NCBI GenBank assembly: GCA_039654915.1
Contig: CM077593.1
Span: 73,264,501 to 73,328,500 of the forward strand
Source: Aquilaria yunnanensis
Taxonomy: Eukaryota > Streptophyta > Magnoliopsida > Malvales > Thymelaeaceae
Direction: 5' to 3'
DNA length: 64,000 nt
Positions 10,470 to 22,128 of this stretch are shown one piece after another. A program made the position numbers and the translations under genes. Every line of letters starts with the position of its first letter. Within the stretch, counting starts at the first letter, position 1. The notes under the pieces are model-generated. The model had not been told where the DNA came from. It saw only the letters and a list, made by a program, of their open reading frames with translations, and did no database searches.

Positions 10470-11378
10470 TTTGGCGCTGTCTAGGGGAAGCCAGTCCCAG
10501 GTCGCCGTTGTTGAAAACTCGGCGTTCTAAGGACAAAGGACTTTCAAGGTCTCCGTCCGCGCTAGAGGTTCAACTGGCAACTGAACAACTGCAGTAGGGA
10601 CTTCCGTGCTCAAGGACGAACGTCCTCTGACTACTATCATAGGCTTCTTGCGCGAGTTCTCATGCCCTGTCGTGGCTGGAGTGACGCAGCAGTTAGACCG
10701 AAGATGGTCGTAGCTAAATTCGGGCCTAAGGCCCTCCTGACCAATATCTCATCGGGAGAAGGGTCCTACGTCAACTCACGAAAGTTTGAAAGGAGAGATC
10801 AATGAAAATGAGTCCTCGACGGGAAGCATGCCCCTCGGAACGCGACCTACGGGAAAAACAGGGTCAGGATGACCCAAACCTCCCTGTTGAAGGAGTTCTG
10901 CACCCAAAGAAAAGTTTCCGTCTCCTCGGCAACAAGGGCATATGCCCATTACCCAAAAAAGCCATCTACGCCTTGCTATTTGCAGGGAGAAGGCTATGAC
11001 TCTACTTCCAAGGTCATGCTACCACTGTCCGGAGTAACTCGCCTCTGAGAGACGTCATGAAAAGGGTAGAGCATTTGGTGGAGATCATCAAAAGGGTGCA
11101 TCGAGCTCGGAAAATACTGCAGCACGTACGAGCCTAGAAGGGCAATGAAAGCCTAGGCACTGGCAGATTTCGTTGCCGAAATCCCAGGAGTAGAAAATGC
11201 TGAAACCAACGAGGGAAACCGAGCAGAGGTAGATCTAGAGTAGAAACTCCGTGGAACCCCGAGCGCAGAACATCAGGGCACTTGAGTAGCCACTCGGGAG
11301 CCAGAGGGCAGAGAGGCCACTGGAGCAATTAAATGTGGTTACCAAAGTGCTGAGCCATCCGAGCATGGCAACGCTGAG
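10429..11378 (+). pseudogene. Element B gag N-terminus fused to RNase H remnant
   Basis: The frame begins in the LTR at a mutated start (ACG, 10429), crosses the primer-binding site and reads QVAVVENSAF as in the other elements. A later ATTTCGG-type leader portion follows. Near 10930-10960 the text jumps to the RNase H region (KAIYALLFAGRRL ... RSNSPLRDVMKRV), so C-terminal gag, protease and reverse transcriptase are deleted. It then runs with stops and frameshifts to the insertion site of element E at 11379-11383. Confidence 0.75.
10472..10490 (+). promoter_or_regulatory. Primer-binding site of element B
   Basis: TGGCGCTGTCTAGGGG directly follows the LTR after two bases. It is a slightly decayed version of the TGGCGCCGTCTGTGGG site seen in element E. 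Confidence 0.7.
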
Positions 11379-11383
11379 TATAG

Positions 11384-12134
11384 TGATGTCCAGAGACATT
11401 TTCGCTGGAAGGCGTGGTGACTTCCGGGAGGACTTCCTGTGAGGGAGAGCATATGGGGTTGAGGTTTCCCAGGGGAATGTACCTGAAAGGCTCAGAGAAG
11501 AGGGTTAGGAGGTCCCCGGGGCACTTTTCCGGGGAGGAGCCTCCGACGCCCAAGTCAGTGTCCTGAGAAGGTAAGGGGGAAGCACTAGAGTTTTTAGTGG
11601 GCTTGCCTGTATTTTCTCGAGGAGGAGGAGTCGAACCCCTTGCTAGGGTCTGTTCCTTGGTATTTATAGAGAAGCCCAGCCTGTTCAGATGACGACACGT
11701 GTTCGGTCGGATGTTCTCTGAGTTTCTGGGCGTAGGGGGCGAGTAACCGGTGGCAGGCTCCTTGAGTCTTGAACCGACATAGGTCGTGACAAGACCGAGA
11801 CGGCGTCGGCATGTCAAATCACCGTTTGAGGTGACATGTAGCATCTGTGGGCGGCATGTCAGAGGCTCCTTAAATGCTCATACCGTACTCCCGAAGTCCC
11901 TGGACGAGGTCGTCCTCTGACGCGGACGGTGCCCCTTTGGGAAATGTGCCCGTAGTTCGGGGAGTTCCCTGATTCAAGGGTTCCACCTTCGGGGAGATCC
12001 TCTTCGGCTTGCAATAGCTGATTCTCCATCTCCGAAGGTGATCTGTTTAGTACCTTGGGGGGGCTAATAGTATCCTCGCGTTTCCTGACACTCCGAGTTC
12101 GGGTCAGATAGAGGCGATAGCCCTTCGGCTATCA
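11384..12134 (-). repeat. 3' LTR of element E
   Basis: On the minus strand it starts TGATAGCCGAAGGGCTATCG (right edge, 12134) and ends GTCTCTGGACATCA (left edge, 11384). It has a TATAAATA box (reverse complement at 11661-11668). The purine tract next to it is weak (AAATGAGGGCATG). Confidence 0.9.
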
Positions 12135-12432
12135 CATGCCCTCATTTGGAAAGCCGAAGTGGAGGCTTCGGTTTGCAGTCTTTTCGGGGATGCTCTTTGG
12201 GAGTTTTTAGGGAGTAAAACCTGTGCCGAAGGTACACCTCTTGCCCGAAGATATGGGCTGTTCGGCTATGGCCTGTCTTTTGGTGTCTTCGAGGCAACTT
12301 ACTTCTTTCCTTTTTCCTTTTGCAGGTCTGTGCAACGTCGCGTCTCATGGCCAGGCGTGTCAGTCTGGAGCGGCGCGTCCTAGTTTTTTAGGGGTGTCAG
12401 AAGACGTGTCCCCTATTTTGACGCGGCGGCTG

Positions 12433-12441
12433 ACACGTGGC
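12433..12441 (+). promoter_or_regulatory. G-box upstream of the E antisense gene
   Basis: ACACGTGGC (CACGTG core) lies about 135 bp upstream of the antisense-gene TATA box. Element B has the same core (GCCACGTGT, 26688-26696). C and D have CATGTG, a one-step C-to-T change. G-boxes bind plant bZIP/bHLH factors; use here is inferred. Confidence 0.45.
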
Positions 12442-12569
12442 ACACTATCATTAGAGGAGAGTCGCGTCGGTTACAGAGGGCGCGTCTTTTCAGACGCAGG
12501 GAACAGTTATGGCGACTGTTCACCTTCAAAGGGTACTTATGACGCCGGTTCATCTACCCACCTTCGGCC

Positions 12570-12577
12570 TATATATA
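12570..12577 (+). promoter_or_regulatory. TATA box of the E antisense gene
   Basis: TATATATA in CGGCCTATATATAGCCC, followed by a pyrimidine-rich leader. Equivalent TATA boxes occur at the matching place in C (40547-40554), D (51976-51983), B (26574-26580) and I (63131-63138). Confidence 0.65.
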
Positions 12578-12672
12578 GCCCATTCCATCATAAGTTCCTT
12601 CTTTTTTTTTGGTTTTGCTTCTGCTCTTTTCCCTGCTTGCAACTGTTTTTTTCCCCTTCTTTCTACGGCGGT

Positions 12673-14930
12673 AATGAGGTTACTGTTTTTCGAGCCCAAC
12701 TGAAGGCCGGACTTCGGTACCCTCCTCCGAAGATGATTTGCGAGTTCTACCAATTCCATGGCATTTCCGTAAATCAACTTCCGCCGAACTCGTACTGCTA
12801 TTTTAACGCCTTCATCTGCATGTGTGGCGTCTTCGGGATAGAACCCCACTTTGTTATTTTTATGCAGTACTACAAGCTTTTCGTGGTCCCGAAGGTTGGC
12901 TTTTATTTCATGCTACCTCGGGGATCCGGGAGCAAAAAATATATGTTCACCTTTGCCACCAAGGACAGCTGGCGAGGGTGGCAACAAAAATTTTTCTTTC
13001 TGAAGATGGAGGAGGCCTGGTCGCACGTTCCGACCAAGTGGGCTCAGGGAAAGCTGGAGATGGACATCGTAGATCCGAAGATAATGCTAACTCCGGAGTT
13101 GGCTGCTGTCTTCGCGGACTTCGACGGACGTATTCGGGCTGTCTCTGACTGGGGTCCCGAGGTCTCCTTGCGCTCTCTCTACCCCTTCCCCATTAATTGG
13201 AGGTTAATGACCGAGGAAGTTCTTCAGGAGCTAGGGGTAGTGAAGGAGCACAAGACTGACCTCGAGATGCCAGCTCCTGCCATCGCCGGGAAGGATTCTT
13301 GGTTGGTGAAACTCCTTCAGGGGGAAGTTTCTTTTGAAACTTTGTTCGAGAGTAAGTTTATCTCTGGCTCCCTTTCTTATGGTTTTCATTCTGGACTCAC
13401 GCTGATATCTTCTTTCTTTTCCAGAGATGGGCGACGGTACTGCTGCCTTCTACAAATCCCTTTTCACTGGCCAAGTTGAGAAGGGTGAGCAGATAAAGAA
13501 GGCCATCTCCCGAAGATGGAAAACGTCTGAGGCTGGGCCATCTTTGGCCAAACGGGCGAAGAAGGATGCGCCCCCTCCTCTCCCAAAGATTCCCGAGGAG
13601 GTGGGCGAAAAGCCCGAGGCTGCTGTTGTCCCGCCGGCCGAGGTCGTTGCTGACCTCGCTGCCCAGAGTCCCACTCCTTCGGCGACTCTTCTAGATGCTT
13701 TGGTAGAGGCCCCTTCCACTGAAGAGCGACGTAAACGCAAGGGCAAGGGGAGTTCTACCGAGGAGGCTTCCGACGACGACGTCGCCGAGGTGCCAGCAGG
13801 TTTGTTTTTCTGACAAACTGAGGTGCCTTCTTTTTTGTGGGCTTTGAGGTTTTCTTGGCTTGACCAATTTTTTGTTTTTGCCATGCATGGGAGATATCAT
13901 CTCCGGGTTGGCTGGCTGAGCACGCCTGAAAGCGGGCCCTTCGGGATACCCATATCCCGAAGGGGAAGGTCCCGAAGGAGCATTTCTGGACGTTTACGGA
14001 GGACATGAATTTGTACTCCGGAGACTACCAGCAAATGGCTAAGGAGATCTCAAAGGGGGTGCTTACTGAGGCCTCCTTCAAGGCCATCGCGGAGGCTCAC
14101 CCTGACGATGACTCTCTTGCCGCGAAGGTTTCTGAGCACGCTGCCCAGGTACGCCTCTTGCCTTTGTGTTTTTCCTTTTGATTTCCTCTAAATGTCTGCC
14201 TCTTCTTCTTTGCCTTACTAACTTTGTCTTTATTTTTCTGCAGCTGCTGGGGTACGCCGGTTTCCTCAGAGTTCGGGTGGCGAGGCAGGCGCTATTCCGA
14301 GCCTCGGCCTTAAGCACCATAGACCAATATAAGGCCAAGTGCTCGGAACTGGCCACGCAAAACGCGCAGCTGGCTCAAGTTGCAGAAAAGGAGGTTGCTT
14401 CCGTTCGGGAGGAGTTCCTGAAGGAAAAGGAAGAACTTTTGAAGGACTCCTCCCAGAAGATTTCTGACCGCGGCTCCCAGGTGGTGAAGCTGATTTCGGC
14501 GAACGAGGCAGTTCAAAAGGAGAAGTCAGAATCAGAGGCTCTCCTGGCGAAGGTGCTTGAAGAGAAAGCCACGCTTCAAGCCGAGGTCGAGTCTTTAAAG
14601 AAGGAGCCGGAGAAGAAGAAGATGAAGGCACTGAAGAAGAAGGTCGCGGATCTGAAGGAGGACCATGAAGACCTCGGTGTCGAGAAGGACAAATCCGACC
14701 AGATGACCAAAGTTGGTTTTCAGGACGGGTTTTGCCTCGCTCGGTATCAAGTTCTTCAAAGGTTCCCAGATTTGGAGCTTTCTTTTTTGGAGGCTCTGAA
14801 CATTCCCGAGGGGCCTTGGTGGTCTTGGTCCAAGATCGAGCATCTGAACCTGCCCCCTTCGCTTTCGGCGCCGAAGGTTGTGGAGAAGGACGCTGGAGCT
14901 GGTGGCTCCCGGGACGCCGAGAATCCTTAG
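12673..14930 (+). pseudogene. Antisense four-exon gene of element E (N-terminus deleted)
   Basis: Exons by comparison with C, D and B: exon 1 12673-13351, exon 2 13425-13799, exon 3 13889-14148, exon 4 14244-14930. The introns are 73, 89 and 95 nt. Exon 1 holds the 'putative gypsy-type transposon' domain (NEVTVFRAQLKAGLRYPP, QFHGISVNQLPPNSYCYF, GFYFMLPRGSGSKKYMF, KFFFLKMEEAWSHVP). Exon 2 is Pro/Ala/Lys/Glu-rich. Exon 4 is a long coiled coil (EKEVASVREEFLKEKEELLK onward) ending SKIEHLNLP ... DAENP. Damage: a deletion of about 0.3 kb before 12673 removed the start and about 60 codons, the intron 2 acceptor reads AT instead of AG (13887-13888), and exon 3 has one TGA. Exons 1, 2 and 4 are otherwise open. 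The function is unknown; related ORFs are known from Tat-lineage elements. Confidence 0.85.
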
Positions 14931-15043
14931 TTTGTTCTAGGGCCCTTTGCCTTATTTTCCTTCTCTTTTGTACTTCTTCTTCTGGCAATCTTCCTTTTTT
15001 GTAAGCAAATTTATCTTAATAAAAGACTTTTTTGGCTAAGTAT

Positions 15044-16169
15044 CTTTGTGAGATTTTTCGTTTCCCTTTGTCCCGAACTCATTCGCTCAAGAGACTTCGG
15101 AAAACCTTTTCTGCGCTTAGCATGGCGACCTTCTTCGCGGAATCTTGACTTGTACAACTTATGCCCAAGAATTTTGGCTGAGTCTTTTGCCAAGTTTTCT
15201 CCGTTTTCCCGAACACGTTCGCTCAAGAGACTTCGGAAAACCTTATTTGGTCGGCCACTTTTGTGGAATTTGCACTTCTTATGCTTAAGACTTTTTGGCT
15301 AAGAAACTTTCGTACTTAGAAAATTTTTCTAACTTGTACAGCACAATCTTCTCCGTTGAGATCCTAAGTATAGAATTTTCTCAAGGCGTCCGAATGCCAT
15401 GTATTTTTTAATTCTATACCTTCGGAATCGCCAAGCTTGTACACCCCTTTTCGTACTTCGGCAAGGATCAGATAGGGACCTTCCCAGTTCGTCGTGGGAC
15501 GGCCTACGAGGTGCAAATTCAGCCTTTCGGAGAATGAGGTCTCCTTTCTTTATTCCTTTTGGCCTGGCACGCAAGTTTATAGCCGTGGCTACTCTCTGCT
15601 GAAAAGCTTTGTGAGATTTTTCGTTTCCCTTTGTCCCGAACTCATTCGCTCAAGAGACTTCGGAAAACCTTTTCTGCACTTAGCATGGCGACCTTCTTCG
15701 CGGAATCTTGACTTGTACAACTTATGCCCAAGAATTTTGGCTGAGTCTTTTGCCAAGTTTTCTCCGTTTTCCCGAACACGTTCGCTCAAGAGACTTCGGA
15801 AAACCTTATTTGGTCGGCCACTTTTGTGGAATTTGCACTTCTTATGCTTAAGACTTTTTGGCTAAGAAACTTTCGTACTTAGAAAATTTTTCTAACTTGT
15901 ACAGCACAATCTTCTCCGTTGAGATCCTAAGTATAGAATTTTCTCAAGGCGTCCGAATGCCATGTATTTTTTAATTCTATACCTTCGGAATCGCCAAGCT
16001 TGTACACCCCTTTTCGTACTTCGGCAAGGATCAGATAAGGACCTTCCCAGTTCGTCGTGGGACGGCCTACGAGGTGCAAATTCAGCCTTTCGGAGAATGA
16101 GGTCTCCTTTCTTTATTCCTTTTGGCCTGGCACGCAAGTTTATAGCCGTGGCTACTCTCTGCTGAAAAG
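15044..16169. repeat. 563-bp tandem duplication at the gag-pol 3' end of E
   Basis: Copies 15044-15606 and 15607-16169 are nearly identical; I see about two differences (for example CTGCGCTTAG against CTGCACTTAG). The unit covers the integrase C-terminus, its stop and the spacer between the convergent genes. The junction shows short homology (CTTT). Confidence 0.9.
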
Positions 16170-19100
16170 CTTTTCTTCTCAGCTCCGCTATTTCCCTGTG
16201 TTCGCCGACGAGGTCGAGCTTGGTTCTTAGGCCGAGGTCATTTCTACTTTCATCAAAAACTTGTACTCGGATTGATGGTTGCACTACCTCGATTGGGCTG
16301 ATGGCCTCTGTACCGAAAATGAGTGAAAAAGGCGTTTCCCCTGTTGCTCTTCAGGGTGTTGTTCGGTAGCTCCATAGTACACTTTGGAGCTTTCCTGGCC
16401 ATTTCCCTTTTGCTTCCCCCAGCCTCTTTTTCAGACCATCTTTCATGGTCCTGTTAGACACTTCTACCTGCCCATTGCTTTGGGAGTGAGCTACTGGGGC
16501 GAAGTGCATTTTTGTTCCGAGGTCACTGATAAATTCCTGGAACCCTTTGTCTATAAACTGGGATCCATTATCAGCTACTAGTATCCTTGGTATGCCAAAT
16601 CTGCATATGATGTTCTTCCATACGAACTTCTGCACTTCTTTTGCCGAGATAGTAGCCAACAGTTCCGCCTCGACCCATTTGGAAAAATAGTCTACTGCTA
16701 CTACGTTGAATTTCACGCCTCCAGGCGCTGTTGGGAGTGGTCCTATGAGGTCTATGCCCCAGACTGCGAAGGCCCAGGGATAGTCAGCCGAAGTCATCAT
16801 TTCCGAGGGTGTCCTCTGGATTTTTGCGTGTTTTTGGCAGTTACAACATTTTCGGACGAACTGCCTAGCGTCCTTTCTCAGGGTAGGCCAAAAGTATCCT
16901 TGGTGTAGTATTACTGCCGCCAGGGCGTCGGTTCCAATGTGTGAACCACAAGCGCCTTCGTGGACTTCTTCGAGGATCATTTTAGTATCCTCTTCGCCAA
17001 CATACCTCTGTAAAGGATTTGCATATCCCTGCCGATACAGTTCTTCGCCTATTAGGAAGAATCGCCCGGCGTGTCTTCGTACTTTTGCAGCCTCGATGGG
17101 GTCTTCAGGGGAGCGCATTGTTTGCAAGATACCTCTTTATCGGTTCTTTCCAGCCTTTTTCCGAAGTTACTATGCTCAGTACTTCAATGCTCAGGTGGCT
17201 TAGTACCTCGGTGTATGTTTTTGACTTCGACAACCAGTCTGCTTCGGCGTTATCCCGTCGAGGTACGTTTTCGATCCGTATGGTGTCGAACTCTCGAATG
17301 AGCTTTGTCACCAGTTCGTGATATTTTGCCAAGATTGGGTCCTTCGCCCCATAGTCTCCTGCCGTTTGCCGAACTACTAGCTGGGAATCGCTGTGGGCTT
17401 TTAGATTTCGCATGCCAATTCTTCTGGCTAGGTGCAATCCTGCTATGAGGGCTTCATACTCAGCCACATTATTGGTGACGTTAAAGCTGAACTTAATAGC
17501 CTTCATTACTTCAAGGCCTTCGGGACCTCTGATAATTACCCCAGCTCCCTGGTATTCGGACCCCGAGGCTCCGTCGATGTACAAAGTCCACTCTGGCTCA
17601 CCTTCGCTTGGATCTGGATGGCTATCTCCGGTGGTGGGTATTTCGGCAATGAAGTCTGCCAGAGCTTGAGCTTTTATGGCTTTTCAAGGTTCATAAGTGA
17701 TGTCGTGTTCACCAAGCTCTATGCACCATTTGGAAAGCCTTCCCGAATGATCAACTTTTCTCATGACATCGCGGAGAGGTAGACTACTTCAGACGATGAT
17801 AGGGTGAGCCTGAAAATATGGTCGCAGCCTTTTTCCTGCTAGCACCAAGGCATATATAGCTTTTTGCAACAGAGGGTACCTGACTTCGGCGTCATGCAGG
17901 GACTTGCTTACGTAGTAGACTGGCCATTGCTTCGCCCCCTCTTCTTTCACAAGGACCGAGCTTACGGCTTTTTCTGTGACGGCGAGGTATAACACGGGGG
18001 GCTCTCCCTCGCGAGGTTGCCGCAAAGTGGGCAGACCAGCTAAGTAGATTTTGAGTTCCTCCTAGGCCTTTTGGCAGTCTTCACCCCAAGGATGGTCATT
18101 ACTCACGAGGTTGTCCTCCGTTTTTGCTGCCTTAGTGAGGACTTTGAAGAATGGTCGACACCGGTCTCCATATCTGGAAATAAACCTGCTGAGGGAGGTT
18201 ATCCTTCCGGTGAGCCTCTGCACATCTTTTATTGTGGCAGGAGTTCGGAACTCGAGTAGAGCCTTAATTTTTTCTGGGTTGGCATCAATGCCTCTTTCTG
18301 ATACCATGTACCCAAGGAACTTTCCCGAGGTTACTCCGGAGATGCACTTTTCGGGATTAAGGCGGATTCCGAAGGCTCTGAGCTGGTGGAAAGTTTCCTT
18401 TAGATCTGCGATGTGGTCGCCAGGCAGTTTGCTTTTGACTATCATGTCGTCCACATATACTTCCATGTTTCTCACTATTTGGTCATTGAAGACCTTGCTC
18501 ATCAACCTCTGGTAGGTAGCTCCTGCGTTTTTGAGTCCGAAGGGCATCCTGATGTAGCAGTATGTTCCTCCCTCGGTGATGAAGGCGGTTTTTTCTTCAT
18601 CTTCAGGGTCCATCCTTATTTGATGATACCCACTGAAAGCATCTAAGAAAGTTAGGAGCCCGTATTCGGCTGTTGAGTCTACCAATTGGTTTATCGGTGG
18701 GAGAGGGTATGAGTCTTCCGGGCAAGCATCGTTCAAGTTTCTGAAGTCGATGCACATCCGGAGTTTGCCACTTTCTTCTTTTGTGGCAACTACCACATTG
18801 CTTAACCATTCAGGGTACTTGACCTCCCTGATGACATCGGCTTCTAACAGTCGTTGGACTTCGGTTTTGACAAAGTTACTTTTATGAACTGAAATGCCTC
18901 GCTTCTTTTGCCGGACAGGCTTTGCTTCCGGACTCACTTTGAGGCTATGTTGAATTATGTCAGGGTTTACCCCTGGCATGTCTTTCGGCAAGTAGGAAAA
19001 TAGATCTTTATTTGTCAGTAGAAAAGATACAAGTTTTTCCTTGTCACCTTCAGCCAAGTTTTTCCCTATTCGGGTATTTTGGCCTGGGACAAGTTCTACT

Positions 19101-21415
19101 TCTTCCATTTTCGCTTTCGCGGGATTCTCTGCCTTGCCCTTTTTTGGTGCTTTCGCTTCCACAGCTTGCGCGAAGTTATTTGCTGGAGCCTTTCGTGTTT
19201 TGACGAACACCTTCCTTACTTCGCCTTGATCTATGAAGATTTCCGCATCTCCATCCTTGGCGGTGAAAGTGACAGTTAAGTACTTGACGTCAGGGCAGAT
19301 GTGCAGGTTTCCCTGTGTCTGTCTTCCAAGGATGGCGTTGTACGATGAAGGGACGTCCATAACGATAAACCTTGCCATTGTGGAGGCATACAACTCTGCT
19401 GTCCCAATCATCAAAGTCCTTTTCAGCATCAAAGGGAGATCGATCCATCCGAGGACGGGCAGTTCGGACGGACCTACCCCGAAGGTAGGCGAGGTGACGG
19501 GCTTGAGGTCGCTACTAGATACACCCAACCTCGGCAGCAAGTGTGAAAACAGGACGTCGGCATTTGATCCGTCGTCAAGCAGCACTCTCTTGAAGTCCAA
19601 GTTTCCGATTCTCGCCATGATCAATAATGGGTCGTCATGGGGAAAAATGAGAATGGAACCATCCTTTCGGGCCAGCTTTTTTGTTGGACTTTGATACTCC
19701 ATGACTGCTATTTCTCTGGCCTTCCTCTTTCTTTCCGAGGATGGCAGTCCCGTCGTAATTGTTTGTATGATTCCCGCTGGAGGTGGGGGGCGCCTTTTCG
19801 GACTTCGGTTTCTCCACCCGTCGGAGTCGTAGTCCTCATCTTCTGCCTTTACTTCCTCCTCTTTTCTCCCTTTCGGGGAAGGCATGCGCAGATAACGCCG
19901 AAGTTGGCCCTGTTTTATCAGCGACTCTATATACTTTTTCAATTGGAAGCAGTCTTCAGTGTCGTGGATGTGGTCGCGATGAAACTGGCAGAACTTCTTC
20001 ATATTCTTTCTATTGTCGGTGGCCATGGCCCGTGGCCACTGAACCTGAGTTCCCTACCTTTCCATTGTCATGAGGATGTTGGTCCTTGTGGTGTTCAGGG
20101 GTGTGAAAATGGGGAGTTTCCTTCCTCGCGTTCTCCGAGGTCGGCCTGCCTGTTCGGTGGGATACCGGGTTTGCTGGCTGGACCCTTCGGCCCTGGTGTG
20201 ATCGGACATCGGTACGCCCATTCTCAGTTCTTCGGCTGTCATGTGTTGTTCGGCCCTTCGGTAAAATTCGCCCAGCGTGTCCGGGGGGTCCTTGGAGAAT
20301 TCGTAAAACAGCTGCGAGTCCCTCCGAAGGCCCCGTGTCATCGTGAGGATGCGTACTTCGGGCCGAAAGTCTGGGACACTCAAGGCCTCTCTGTTAAATC
20401 TCTCGACATAGTCGCGGATGGTCTCTCCAATTCCTTGCGCTATGTCGAACATCTGAACCGGCATCTTCGCTGTTGGCCGACTTCCGATAAACTGCTGCGT
20501 GAAGGCTGTGGATAACTCCTGGAACTCCGTGATGGTTCCTGGGGCCAATGAATTATACCAGGCTGTTGCTGGCCCAGTGAGAGTGACCTCGAAACATTTG
20601 CACAAGGTGGCGTCGTCGGCACCGTGCATCATCATGCTGCGTCTGTACTTGGTCAGATGGGCCTGTGGATCAGTACGGCCATCATAAGTTTCCAGTCGAG
20701 GTACTCTGAAATCACCTGGCATGGCTGCCTCAACTACATGTTGGGTAAATGGGGACTCATTCCCACAAAAGGTTCCAGACAGCCTAGCCCAGACGGGTTT
20801 GCGGCCCACCTGTTTCTCCACCCTGTCCAACCTCGCCAATATCTTCTCCATAAGGATCGTGGCGCTAGGTTCCTCTTCTGGGAGGGGAGATTGTCAGTGC
20901 CTCTTCGGAGAGTGAGTTCGGAGCTGAGGGGATGGGGACCTCGCCTCAGGTGACTGGCTCCTCCTGTGTGTGATTTTGGGTCGTCTTGACCCCGCGTGTC
21001 CCGCGAGCCGTGCCCCGAGGGGCATGTTTTCTGTTGAAGACTCCTTTCGTGGGTCCCAGCATCCCGAACTACGATGGGTTGGTTTGGGGCTTTTTTCCCG
21101 AGGGTGTACTGGCGAAGGAGGCCTTTGGGCTTGAGTTTGTTGCGGCCACCTTCGGTCTATCTGTTGTGTCATTTCAGCTACGACAAAACGTTGAAAGTCG
21201 TGCAGAAAGCTCATGGTTATGACCAGAGGGCGCTCTTCCTCAGGCGTGGAAGTCCCTGGGGGGGCTTGCTCAGTGGCCGGTTGGACTTCAGGCGTGGACG
21301 GGGACCTCGGGAGTCCCTTGTCCTTAGAATGCCGAGTCTCAACGACGGTGACCCGAGGATGGTTTCCCACAGACGGCGCCAAATGATGTCCAGAGACATC
21401 TTCGCTGGAAGGCAT
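15927..21415 (-). pseudogene. gag-pol: Gag-Pol polyprotein of element E
   Basis: The start ATG (21415) lies inside the 5' LTR, 32 nt from its end. The frame runs through the primer-binding site (SGHHLAPSVGNHP) and then one continuous frame encodes the Retrotrans_gag domain (from about 20851: AMPGDFRVPRLETYDGRTDP), a CQFHRDH ... DTEDC zinc-like motif, the protease LLDDGSNADVLF, reverse transcriptase with YVDDMIVKS, RNase H (VDGASGSEYQGAGVI), the integrase zinc region (EVHEGACGSH ... CCNCQ) and core (GIDLIGPLP, VADNGSQF, QSNGQVEVSNRT). Stops at about 20894, 20054 and 18062, near 17787, near 17670, at 17105 and at 16351 all look like C-to-T or G-to-A changes (CAG to TAG, CGA or CGG to TGA, TGG to TAG). 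A one-base shift occurs near 16060 in the integrase tail. It is the least damaged gag-pol here. Confidence 0.92.
21362..21381 (-). promoter_or_regulatory. Primer-binding site of element E
   Basis: On the minus strand TGGCGCCGTCTGTGGG follows the 5' LTR after two bases. This is the form common in plant Tat-lineage elements. It is also translated as part of the Gag frame. Confidence 0.85.
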
Positions 21416-22128
21416 GGTGACTTCCGGGAGGACTTCCTGTGAGGGAGAGCATCTGGGGTTGAGGTTTCCCAGGGGAATGTACCTGAAAAGCTCAGAGAAG
21501 AGGGTTAGAAGGTCCTCGGGGCACTTTTCCGGGGAGGAGCCTCCGACGCCCAAGTCAGTTTCCTGAGAAGGTAAGGGGGAAGCACTAGAGTTTTTAGTGG
21601 GCTTGCCTGTATTTTCTCGAGGAGGAGGAGTTGAACCCCTTGCCAGGGTCTGTTCCCTGGTATTTATAGAGAAGCCTAGCCCGTTCAGATGACGACACGT
21701 GTTCGGTCAGATGTTCTCTGAGTTTCTGGGCGTAGGGGGCGAGTAGCCGGTGGCAGGCTCCTTGAGTCTTGAACCGAGACAGGTCGTGACCTGGACGGCA
21801 TCGGCGTGTCAAATCGCCGTTTGAGGTGACATGTAGTGTCTGTGGGTGGCATGTCAGAGGCTCCTTAAATGCTCATACCGTACTCCTGAAGTCCCTGGAC
21901 GAGGTCGTCCTCTGACGCGGACGGTGCCCCTTCGGGAAATGTGCCCGTAGTTCGGGGAGTTCCCTAATTCAGGGTTCCGCCTTCGGGGAGATCCTCTTCG
22001 GCTTGCAATAGCTGATTCTCCATCTCCGAAGGCGATCTGTTTAGTACCTCGGGGGGGCTAATAGTATCCTCACGTTTCCTGACGCTCCGAGTTCAGGTCA
22101 GATAGAGGCGATAGCCCTTTGGCTATCA
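21384..22128 (-). repeat. 5' LTR of element E
   Basis: It starts TGATAGCCAAAGGGCTATCG at 22128. It has a G-box ACACGTGT (21695-21702), a TATAAATA box (reverse complement 21661-21668) and the Gag ATG at 21415. It ends TGGACATCA at 21384. It is about 4% different from the 3' LTR over the part compared. Confidence 0.92.

Larger units (their letters stand above)
11384..22128 (-). mobile_element. Tat-like Ty3/gypsy element E, complete length, nested in B
   Basis: The element is in minus orientation: 5' LTR 21384-22128, primer-binding site 21362-21381, gag-pol leftward to 15927, convergent antisense gene 12673-14930 on the plus strand, 3' LTR 11384-12134. The TSD TATAG is perfect (11379-11383, 22129-22133) and lies in the RNase H/integrase part of element B. 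The LTRs differ at about 6 of the first 140 positions (about 4%), less than those of its host B, as nesting predicts. Confidence 0.95.

Noticed and set aside
12223..12672. Long open start of the 418-codon frame in element E as a genuine new N-terminus
   Set aside because: In C, D and I this stretch is promoter and untranslated leader. The frame is open here only because a deletion fused it to exon 1.
15044..16169. Tandem copies as a CRISPR-like or satellite array
   Set aside because: Only two long copies with no spacers; a simple tandem duplication of element sequence.
16384..17782. Several plus-strand frames over the E integrase and RNase H
   Set aside because: All are antisense shadows of the minus-strand Pol frame.
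19637..20515. 292-codon plus-strand frame over element E gag
   Set aside because: A shadow of gag on the minus strand (GC-rich codon bias opens the complementary frame).
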